This document shows, one piece after another, positions 1 to 9,041 of a stretch of DNA of 64,000 bases (position 1 is the stretch's first letter; each line of letters starts with the position of its first letter). This DNA comes from Chrysoporthe austroafricana. Lineage: Eukaryota > Ascomycota > Sordariomycetes > Diaporthales > Cryphonectriaceae. The stretch covers positions 5,189,315 through 5,253,314 of the forward strand of contig JYIP02000002.1 in NCBI GenBank assembly GCA_001051155.2, given 5' to 3'. The position numbers were made by a program, and so were the translations under genes. The notes under the pieces were generated by a model that was given only the letters and a program-made list of their open reading frames with translations, had not been told where the DNA came from and did no database searches.

Positions 1-734
1 ATATCTAGCAGTTATAGTAAATATAACTAATCCAGGCAAATTCATAATAGCGAGGGTATAAGTAACTAATCCTTCTGTCTTCCTAAAGTAGGCAACTATT
101 ATTCTGGAATAGTATGCCTTGGAAGAGTTCCTTTATCGTAAGCCTATAAATAATATATTCCACTTCCGTATATTTGGTTATCCATTTATTGCAATCTTGG
201 CAGTTCTTTTGTTAATAGCGGGCTATTTCTTCTGATAATTCTTTATCAGGGACTGGAATTAATAGGTTATCTGGTTATCTGTCAGGATATGCCGATTTTT
301 CGATAGTAATGCTAAGTATTAGTAATTCCGATCTTATAATGCCGATTTCCTCTTCTACTATATTATTCTATTGTCGTTCCAGATAGTAATTCAAGGGGTA
401 TTTTCCCAAATCTTCCTTGCTTTGCGAAAGTCTTTTACTAGAGCAATCGGAATTGCTATCCCGGATAATAGTATCGTAAAATGGGCCTTTCTTGCCTATA
501 GCAAGTTACCGCTATTCTTGGGGCTTGCATGGAAACCATCCTAAGCTTTCCTTTTCCGAGAGGTGCAATATGCAGTAATCCTGGTAGCAAGCTATCCAGC
601 TGGTGCTGCCGTAATTAAGGTCTGCTACTTATTTAGATTGGATGTTTTTGCCTAGCTGATTGGGTTCCTGTTGCCAAGCAACGCTAAGCTATCTCTCTAG
701 GACTAGCTTCCATTCTCGCTTCTTTTATTCCTGT

Positions 735-1600
735 TAACAATTGCGAGCGATATGACCTTTCTTGCCGCAATTGTAACAAGTAATCCCCTTGCATTATTCG
801 CGTACGAGGGTATCTAGTTCTATAGGCCTAGCGTATATAATGCCCGAATAGGCCGTACTGTTCTTGCCCTTATGCTAGAACTTGCGCTTCCCAGTATTTG
901 GCTGATACTGCGGGGAAGTACTATAATTCTTCTGCCATTATTGCTATCGTTCGTATAGTCGGTTATCAATGCGGACTGCCTTGTTAATAAACTCACTAAG
1001 CTCTTCGGATCGGTTTTCCTTATAAAATTTATCCTTAATTTCCTTTTTGAGTCCTGCGTAATAGGCATTCATAAGGGGTTCGTTCTCGTAATCAAGGTGG
1101 GCAACGATCTGCCGGAATTTCGCTGTATAGTCCGCGGCCGAACCGGTTTATCGAAATGCTTCTAGCTGCCGTACTGCAATTCGTCGTTCATCCGGATTTC
1201 CAAAGGTCTTGGTAAGAGCTGATTCGAAATTGGCATAGCGCTGGAAGACGCGCTTGGTATCCTCCGAGCGAAATTCCTCGCTATTGTCCAAATAGTTGCG
1301 AAAGGTTGGCTCCTACTACTGGAGCGCCGTTCTTTCAAGGCAACTTCCCGCGAAATCGATCTTGTCATAAGTAGTCCTAAACTGGGTTCTATAATGCTTG
1401 AAATAGGCTTTGAGTTGTATCAAGAAGGCCTGGAAGTCTTCCCGAATGCCTTTATACGGGCCGGGCTTGTCAAGCTTGAAAGCCCTGGCCTGCTAAAGGG
1501 CGTTAAGGCGGATAATTTCGTTCTTGACTTCCTCAAGCTGCTAGTACAATGTTATATTCTGTTATTGGAGTTATTCGTTAGTAAGGACGACTGGGACTTT
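735..1600 (-). pseudogene. retrotransposon Gag with CCHC zinc knuckle, broken by in-frame stops
   Basis: On the minus strand the reading frame gives Gag-like blocks such as EDFQAFLIQLKAYF, AVRQLEAFR, SAADYTAKFRQIVAHLDY and EELSEFINKAVRIDNRLYER, as in fungal retrotrans_gag domains. A zinc knuckle CYNCGKKGHIARNC (C-X2-C-X4-H-X4-C) follows at 737-778. Intact Gag packages element RNA. This copy has several TAG/TAA codons where Q would be expected (for example after LEAFR and after RLYER), so it cannot make a full protein. The family assignment is firm. The exact ends are approximate because the frame is broken. Confidence 0.8.
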
Positions 1601-1850
1601 TTCCTGGAAGGCCTGATTGTTGGATAAGGACAGGGTCTAGGGCGCTATTGTATCCTGAATATTGCTCAAGGGGTATATACTGAACCGATCTTGAACAAAA
1701 GTTATCAAAATATTATGAACGCTGTAGCAGATCCTTAAATGGGCTATAAGGACAAGGGGTTTTATGCTAACAAGAGCGATGCCAAGTACTGTCTTAAGCT
1801 TCAGGACGAATTCACTGAGTATCGCAAGGTTTATAAGCTAATATGGCTAT

Positions 1851-1865
1851 CAATGGTAGGGTCCA
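1851..1865 (-). other. putative primer-binding site of the gypsy element
   Basis: Read on the minus strand, TGGACCCTACCATTG starts two bases after the presumed LTR end (..AAGTATCA). TGG pairing with the tRNA 3' CCA at this spacing is typical of LTR elements. I cannot name the tRNA. Confidence 0.4.
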
Positions 1866-1867
1866 AT

Positions 1868-2229
1868 TGATACTTAGATTGACGACTGAAAGTCCTATCT
1901 AATTATTTAGCCGATAGTTCTTCCAGCCTTATATATCCATATTTTTTTAGTCCTTGGTTTATCGCTGCTTATCGGGGCTTATAGCTGCTTATCGAGCCCC
2001 GGTAAGCCCGGTTGAGCTCTGATAACCCTAACCCTGGCTTACGTAATCTTTGCGGGGTANGCTTATCGCTGCTTATCGGGGCTTATAGCTGCTTATCGAG
2101 CCCCGGTAAGCCCGGTTGAGCTCTGATAACCCTAACCCTGGCTTACGTAATCTTTGCGGGGTACGTGTTTTCATTCTCTTGATTTGGCCCTAGGTCGGGA
2201 TTTGTCCTTCTGTATGTTGGTTCATAACA
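1868..2229 (-). repeat. probable gypsy LTR, internally duplicated in the assembly
   Basis: On the minus strand it begins TGTTATGAACC and ends CTAAGTATCA, so it has TG..CA termini. It contains a TATATAAGG-like box near its downstream end and is followed by the primer-binding box and Gag. The second LTR is outside the window, so the borders cannot be confirmed by comparison. Its length is inflated by a 101-bp duplication around an N. Confidence 0.45.
1959..2163. repeat. perfect 101-bp direct duplication separated by a single N
   Basis: Bases 1959-2059 and 2063-2163 are identical (TTATCGCTGC...GCGGGGTA), with N at 2060 followed by GC between them. A lone N between identical ends is what a scaffolder leaves when two contigs overlap but are not merged. 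This is probably an assembly scar rather than a tandem repeat. Confidence 0.85.
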
Positions 2230-3550
2230 CTTTTACTATTACTAGAATCCGATAAATCTAGTAGTCCATTTAGCTTATTAACCAATTCTTCTTGGAAATC
2301 AAAGTTAATTTTAATATCCGGCTTAGGACCCGAAAATAGCTTTTAATCTAGTTAATTTCTTGCCCCTAATATAAATATTTGCCAGATATATTCTTTAATA
2401 TTAGGAAATGCTAATCTGGTAAAGCGATATTCGTTATTAACGTAATATTTCGCGGCTAAAATAGGAAAAGGTTCTTTAATAAGTTCCGATTAAAGCGTTT
2501 ATATATTGAAAGCTTATTGCAATCGGAATATTTTCTTAAACTCAATATATGCCGCCCTTTCCGAAATAAAGCCGTTTTGGTAAATTGCTTTCATTTCGGG
2601 TCGCTACAAAAACTAGTCCAATAGGCTAATAACTGGGAAGAAAGGGGTCGGGTATTTCTGAAAAATAGTAATAAGACCGTCCGATCTTCCTTTATCCAGT
2701 CTTTTTTCTTTATAATCTTCTTTCCCGAAAAGCTATAAATAATCCAATAAACCCAATTAGGGTATTAATATGCTTTTTGCTATAAAGTTTATAAGGTTAG
2801 CCGGAATAGCTATAATAGAATTTTGTTTGGAAATATTTCGATTCTGGATTCCCGTTAAAAGAAAAAAAATACGCTTATTTCCTGGAACTTATTATTTTCC
2901 CTTGCTTTTATCTATTCTTCTTATTATAGCTAAAAAATTTCCGGATTTATTAATAAATCTGGGATTTAGATTTTCGGTCGAATATCGTAATAAATAAATA
3001 TATTTAATTCCGCTATTAATATTAATATATTCAAATATATAATGCTTTCGATTTTCGATAGATTATTGCTAAGCCAATTTTTCTAATAGATTTTCCGGAT
3101 TATTAAATCGAAAAGTATTCTCGCTTTCATTCATTTCTATAAGCATTTGTTATCGTTCTTTTTCCGTTATTGCTTTAACAAGCTATCGAAATTTGCGATA
3201 TTTAGAAAAATCTTCCCAGAACGTATTATTCTTTCCTATCTACTAAGATAGATTCTTATCGAAATTCGACTTTCTTCCCTCTTAAATCCAGCATTTAAGC
3301 AATAAAGGCTATCTTTGCTTGATTATTTATACCTTTGCTTTTTACAAAAATATATTAACTTCCTTAAAGTTTTGCTTTGCTTTTTCGTATCGATCGGCCA
3401 AAAATTTCCAGTCAATAAAGGCATACGCGATTTCGAAAAAAATCTTAATATCCGATATAACCCAATCCTTCTTCTCAGAATTATTCAAAGCTTATATAAA
3501 CTTATATACTTAAGCAGGATACTTGATTTCAATATAATCGATAAGCTGTA
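2230..3550 (-). pseudogene. unidentified RIP-degraded coding remnant
   Basis: AT-rich DNA whose minus strand has protein-like stretches broken by TAA/TAG, for example near 2590 (ISERAAYIEFKKIFRLQ) and near 2300 (INFDFQEELVNKLNGLL). These do not match the copia or gypsy domains I can recognise. It could be the 3' part of the copia element, a third element or a mutated host gene. The plus-strand open frames here are short and AT-driven and I do not consider them genes. Confidence 0.35.
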
Positions 3551-3626
3551 ATAATAAAATGTTATTGCCAGTAATTGCTATAATGAATTAGCAATAAATT
3601 ATCGATAAATGATTGTAATATTTCTT

Positions 3627-3779
3627 ACAAAAGCGCTATTTCTATAAAAGCTAATATCTTATAAGACCGATATTCTTACAGGAACCGATATTTTATAAAG
3701 CCGATATTTCTATAAAGGCCGTTATCCTATAGGACCAATACTCTTATAGAAGCCGTTACTTTACAAAGCTAATAATCGA
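3627..3779. repeat. 17-bp minisatellite, nine imperfect units
   Basis: Nine consecutive 17-base units run from 3627 to 3779 with no indels until the last, for example ATAAGACCGATATTCTT (3661-3677), ACAGGAACCGATATTTT (3678-3694) and ATAAAGCCGATATTTCT (3695-3711). The period is not a multiple of three, so it is not a protein repeat. It lies inside the degraded copia region, just past the RT. Confidence 0.8.
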
Positions 3780-3829
3780 AACCCAATTACGTAACAAAGG
3801 CATGCAAAGCGTAGCTACCAATTGATAAT

Positions 3830-5300
3830 AAACGTATTAAAATATATTATAAAGCATAATTCTTCCAAGAAAATGAATTATGCTAAAGCTTATTAGGGCA
3901 TTATATAAGCTTCCCGGTAAAGGTATAGCATCCACCTAGTAAATTCATTGCGTATTTACTAAGGGATTTACTATAGATTCACCAAGCGAATCCATTACGA
4001 ATTCACCTCGTCTATAGGTTTTGCTATTAATAATATGCTATTTCCGATTTCGGAATATGCGCATTCCTAAAAACTATTCCGCAGCTCTTTAATCTTTAAT
4101 TTCGTACTTTTCGTAAATGCTATTCTTTATTTTCATAGCCTTTTTTATATATTTTTTAGAATAAATAAAAAGAATATTATTTATATAGAATAGAACGATC
4201 GATTTGCTATTCGTACTAGTAAATATATAAAGCTCTTCCGGAAAAGCTTTCAGGCCGAGCTCGAAAAGCGTTAAATAGAAATCTTTATATTAAAGCAATA
4301 ACGAATCTTTTAAACTATATAATGCTTTCGATAATATTGCGACCTTGCCTTATTCCTTAAATCTATTTAGCAATTTATAAAATATGCTTTTTAAGCTATT
4401 TCGACTAGCATTTAAAAATGCACTTATTATATCTATTTAATCGATTTCAAAGTTAAAATATATTATTACGGCTATAAGAATGCGAAAAATGCGCGCTATT
4501 AATATAGCAGCATATATGCCTTGCATTATATTTAGCTTTTGCAAATTACTGTATATATAGATTTGAGCTTTGAAAAAGCTAAAATAGCTGTTTTCGTTAA
4601 GCTTATATTTATATACTTATTTGAACGGAAAAGGTATAGATATTGCTTTTTTATATTCGGTTATCTTTTATATTCTTATCTTTATAAGTTCCCGGAATTC
4701 TGCCTTTATAGCTTCGAGCTATTAAGCTTAATAGAAGCCTTTTCGGGCTTTATTCCAGTTCTTTAGTAAAGAAAGAAGATTATTATTATATTTCTTTCTA
4801 TTAGTTTTTGGAATTGCTAATAGAGGAATAAACGAATGCTTTTGCTAAGAATAAGAAGCGCTTTTTCTTTATACGGATGCTTTTTCAATTGCCGTAGCTA
4901 TTACGCTATATATAGTTTGAAAGCGCTAATCTTAAATTCGAAATTCGCTCTCTTATTAATTAAACAAGAAAATAGCGAAAAAGGCATTTATAGCGCTTAT
5001 ATTTGGCTTAAAGGCTATTACGAATAAGCTTTGAATATTATATGCTTTATTTATCGGATTCTTAATTTTGCCCGAATATTACGTAAATTCTATTTTATAA
5101 ATTTCCGCAGCTTTGCAATAATATTTTATTTATAATATCTGGAATTCGTACTTTTATATTTCAAGTTAGACTTTAACTTAAATAGCAAATATATTTATAG
5201 CTAGTTTAATCTATTTTTCGTTTATAAATATTTATCGGAATATCGGATTATCTGTTTTACTTTTTACGCTTTAAAAACCTTTCCGGGTATACGGTTCCGG
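3830..5300 (-). pseudogene. copia reverse transcriptase remnant, catalytic YVDD changed to YINN
   Basis: Minus-strand frames give FYINNILFIYS at 4161-4190 (expected FYVDDILF.. in copia RTs), then a charged helix and FLGMRIFRNR, the usual downstream RT segment. Both catalytic aspartates of the YxDD box read as asparagine, which is a G-to-A change on the coding strand (C-to-T on the other). In-frame stops are frequent. The enzyme must be dead. The limits are approximate. Confidence 0.7.
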
Positions 5301-5649
5301 AATATATTCTAGGGTCGAGATCTTTTATGCCTGATCTCTTAAGCTTCTTCTTTAAAAAGAATTGCCTTGTAAGAACGTTCCATTTTCAGCTTCAAGTACT
5401 CTTATTCCCGAATTCCGACCCAGAATGCTTTCTGTAATAGAATTAGAACGGTTGCTGCCCTTATTATTAGTAGGCTGATTAATGCTTTGATTTTCCGAAC
5501 TAATATTGCTTTCAGGAAATATATCCTTAAAAGCTTTTACGATAATCGTATTTAGAATTTCTTCTAGTTCAATAATTTCCGGGAAGATTTTCTCGATCTA
5601 AATAGCGGATAAAGCATTCGTTACTTTCTCTTTTTAAGAGTCGTAAAAC

Positions 5650-6460
5650 TAGTTTTTATCAAACTAGATATTATGCATAATTCTAATTCTATTAAGCGCA
5701 AAGATCCAAATATAATATAAGTTCGTAGCTATATAGCTAATAAAATAACTTATATATATTCTGGAACTTATTTTTATATTGCGCTTGCTAGAGCTTGCTT
5801 TGCGCTTTTCTCGCAATATATATATTCGGCATCCATATATATAAATGCCAGCCCAGTTTAATTTCAAATCCGATATAATCAGTTTGACTATTTCAAGCTT
5901 ATATTAGCAGAAATATTGCTTGAATTAGCTATATAATATCGTATTTAGCATTTCTGCTCGTTTTCTTAAAAAAAGCGAAATATTAATTAGCTAAACTATT
6001 ATTTTAATATATTCCGGCTATAGATTTTCGGATAAGTAAGCTAATAAGCGAAAAGCTAGCGCGCGCTTAATGCATTCTTTTTCGGCCCGTTTAACATTTC
6101 CGTTTAGCTCTTTTATATATAAAAAAGCAATTTCAAAATCGATTCTTTGCTTTATATACTATTAAATATATATTATATTTGAATCTATCCGGATAATAGC
6201 TATTTCCGCATTTTATCTAATTTTACAAATATAGAACTTATATTGCTTTTATACTCAAATTTCAAAGCTTATAAATATAATAAATATTATTAATTGCGCT
6301 TTATTGTTTAATATATAAGCAAATAATTTCCTAAAATATTCGTCTTTAATTATAAAAGCATATTTTAATTTATTTTATATTTCGTAAAATATAAATAAGT
6401 CCTAGCAAATATACTAGAAAGGATAAAAGCTAGCATTTTCAGATTTTATATATCTAATAA
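5650..6460 (-). pseudogene. copia integrase remnant
   Basis: The open stretch at 5867-5664 reads like the C-terminal part of a copia integrase: GCRIYILREKRK, then SRIYISYFISYIATNLYYIWI, where intact copies have ..RAxxGYLVGY..NIYRIWIP... The upstream part is broken by stops. It lies directly downstream of the GAG-pre-integrase motif, as expected for a copia polyprotein. Confidence 0.65.
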
Positions 6461-6469
6461 CTTTTATAA

Positions 6470-7190
6470 TAAAAATTTGAATGCAATATTCGCATTAAAT
6501 ACATTTCGTATTATTAATCTCTATATTTCGTATAGCTCGAACGAATTGCTTTAGAGCATTAGCATTTAAGTATCCCGATCTTAAATGCCAAAAGTGCTTT
6601 AAATTGCTTTTTAATAATATTTTATTTATAAATAAACGAAATAACCTTTTATAATTGCCCGATTTCCGAAATAGCAATATAAAAATTCTTGTATTGCTCG
6701 AAAGAATTTATATCGGGAATATAATATAGAAAAAACTAGTAAAAAGAATATATTCAAAAAAAATTAAATTAAACTGCTTCTATAGCTTAGCTATTATAGA
6801 GTTTTATTTGAATAATCCGAAATATAATATATAATCCAAATCGCAATACCAGATTTGCTTTTCAAATAGCCGAACTTCCGAAATAATATTAATATGGAAT
6901 TCTTTTATTACTGCAATTTGAAATAGAATAAAATCTTCTATATTCAGTCCGCCTTTTCCGTTCAGAATATTTTTAAAATAACAAATATTATACTTTTTAA
7001 TTAAAAACGTTAAAATATTAATATTAATAGTTTCTCTATTATGCATAGCTTTAAAAGATTTAAGCTTGAAAAAGCTAATATTATTAACGAAATATATAGC
7101 GCCGCAATTATCCAAAATAGTATTTCGAGAAAGAAAATAGAAAGCTTGAAATAATATAAAATAAATTTCATTATTTATTAGCAATTATAT
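6470..7190 (-). pseudogene. copia protease / GAG-pre-integrase remnant
   Basis: The 7184-6804 minus frame begins in the aspartic protease neighbourhood: ILDNCGAIYFVNN, where intact copies have a D-(S/N)-GA-x-x-H motif. It continues through a conserved block to LFEKQIWYC. The 6677-6495 frame holds HFWHLRSGYLNANALKQFV, the GAG-pre-integrase LWHxRxGHLN motif with H changed to Y, followed by a Cys that would begin the integrase zinc finger. The two parts are separated by stops and shifts. Confidence 0.7.
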
Positions 7191-8099
7191 AAAAAAATCC
7201 GAATCGATAAAAGTATTTAGCAAAATAAATAATAAAAAGCATAGATTAATCTTTTTAATAATAGCTATTAAGCTTAATAATTAATAATACCAGAATAGAA
7301 ATCTTTAATATTTTAATTAATATTTTAGCTAATATTTTAATTAATATTATTTTCTATCGGTATATATTTCTAGCCGTATAATAGCCAGCCAAGCTTTATA
7401 AGCTTTTTTGCTAGCGCTAAATATCTTTTGCTATTTAGCTTTTATAAAGCTATTTCTTATTCTATTTTGGAAATAAATTTGAATCGTTTTTCGGGTTTCT
7501 TTTTTTGCATACAAATAAATTTCAATTTTTAGCAAATTTGAAAAATCTAAGCATATATATAATTTTCGGTTTCGCAAAAGCATTTGGAAAAAGCTTTCTA
7601 AATTAAGCTAATATTAATATTAGCGGATTAATGCTTTTCGTTATTAATAAGTCCGGATTCCGAGCTTTTAAAGGTTATAAAAATATTCGAAACTTTAGAT
7701 TTTTTAAATTGCTATTAATAATAGAAAAGCATTATATAAGCTCTTAATAGCTTTTTAAGCATTATTAGCTAATTTCTAAGCCGATTAGCTAAAATAAAAT
7801 TTTGCTTTTTTTTTCTAGCTTATTCTAATATAAAATATGCTAAAATTGCTTTAAGAAAGTTATTTGCTCTTTAAAAATTTTCAATATCCAAAAAGCTATA
7901 TGCTTAAATTTGCCGAAAAAAAATATAGAATATACAATATTAAGCTTATAAGTTTATACTTAAATGCATAGCTTTTTTAAAATAATTTTTATACTAAATC
8001 CGGATAGCATTTTTAATATTTGAATCTAAAAAGCAAAAATCTTTCTTAATATTCCGTACTAGCAGCTAGATATTCTAGCTTTTTATTTCTTTAAAAGAC

Positions 8100-8620
8100 T
8101 AAATATACAAGTCGAGAATAGAGCTTAAAATAATATTTTAGACCCAAACCTAAAGGCGTTCAATATCTTTCGCTTGGAAAAGTCTCGTTAGGAAATCCAG
8201 CTTAGCAATTTCGAACTCGAGCCGGAATTCTTCTATATAGCTTTATCGAAAAAGACTTTCGTATTCAAGCGGTTTAGCGGGTTCAGTACTCGTAAATATT
8301 AATAAGGTTTCTATATCAAGCATTTGCTGAATATCGAATACTTTTTTCTGAATTCTGTACTCTTGAAATGCCTTATCGGAAGTTTCCTTATAATTGAGCT
8401 CCCGAAATTTTACGAATTGATTGAAAGTTATAAAAATTGGTTCGTAGCTCGGATGGATCCTATCAGGCCTGTCTGGATCGACGTAATCCCAAATATGCTT
8501 CATCTGGCTATAGGACTTGAAAGAGGCGAACCAGGTTGGAAAATCGTAGCTGTCTGTATAGCGTACGGATATATTAAGCTCTTCTGGGTTCTGGGTAGCT
8601 ATAGCGAACGTATAAAGAAC
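8100..8620 (-). pseudogene. copia Gag N-terminal remnant
   Basis: The minus strand reads YDFPTWFASFKSYSQMKHIW then DYVDPD, the typical start of copia Gag (UBN2-like: ..W..F....A....IW.YVDPD). The frame stays open to 8243 and is then closed by stops. It lies about 100-130 bp downstream of the LTR, which fixes the orientation of both LTR copies in the window as minus. Confidence 0.7.
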
Positions 8621-8726
8621 AAAAAGAGGGACTGGACGAATAGGACAAAAATGAAACGATCGATTAAGTGCTGTTTTAACAGATAAGGGGAAAATGAAAT
8701 CCTTTAATGCGAACCGGGCTTATAAC

Positions 8727-8897
8727 TGTAGCGAAACAGGTACCTAATATCGAGTATAAGAAAGAATAAATGAGTATATTGAGATCGAAATCTGTCTTCT
8801 ACAAAAGAGAGTGAAAATGGCTGTATAGTGCTCAGCCAGAAATATATAGAGCACAGGAATGCCAGGGTTAGGGTGCTGGTTGCTCTACTTTTCCACA
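8727..8897 (-). repeat. copia 5' LTR (171 bp), copy 1
   Basis: It is near-identical to the solo LTR at 20294-20462, with termini TGTAG..CCACA. On the minus strand it starts TGTGGAAAAGTAGAGC and carries CTCTATATATTT as a likely TATA box. Gag follows on the same strand. The flanks do not form a target-site duplication with 8722-8726 because that side is the element interior. The right flank CAAGG (8898-8902) runs straight into the AAA+ ATPase reading frame. Confidence 0.8.
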
Positions 8898-9041
8898 CAA
8901 GGAGGTGACAGTGAGCCCAACGAACGAAGCTGTCGGGTCTACGTCGCCAAGAATTCCAGCTCATCCAGTCGCCCAAGTAGAAGCAGAAGCAAGTAAATAT
9001 ACTGGTTTTTAGGTAAATTGTTAAACTAACTCATTGCTTAG

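Larger units (their letters stand above)
1..2229 (-). mobile_element. RIP-degraded Ty3/gypsy-type LTR retrotransposon remnant
   Basis: This is a minus-strand element running off the left edge of the window. In minus-strand order it shows a probable LTR (2229 down to 1868), a primer-binding-like TGG box, then a broken Gag region ending in a CCHC knuckle. Protease and RT would lie beyond position 1 and are not visible. Readable peptide blocks are interrupted by TAA/TAG where glutamine codons are expected, the pattern left by C-to-T change (RIP). The assignment to gypsy rests on the Gag type and knuckle. The outer border at 2229 is inferred from a TGTTATGAACC-like LTR start. Confidence 0.7.
3300..8897 (-). 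mobile_element. RIP-degraded Ty1/copia-type LTR retrotransposon
   Basis: In minus-strand order: 5' LTR (8897-8727), gag (about 8620-8100), protease and GAG-pre-integrase (about 7190-6470), integrase (about 6460-5650), reverse transcriptase (about 5300-3830). Integrase before RT is the copia order. All frames are closed by stops and very AT-rich, consistent with RIP. No second LTR is visible at the left side. The gypsy LTR starts at 2229, so the copia 3' end may have been lost or overwritten. The left limit given here is approximate. Confidence 0.75.

Noticed and set aside
8324..8686. 120-codon plus-strand open frame in the copia gag region
   Set aside because: It is the antisense of recognisable copia Gag.
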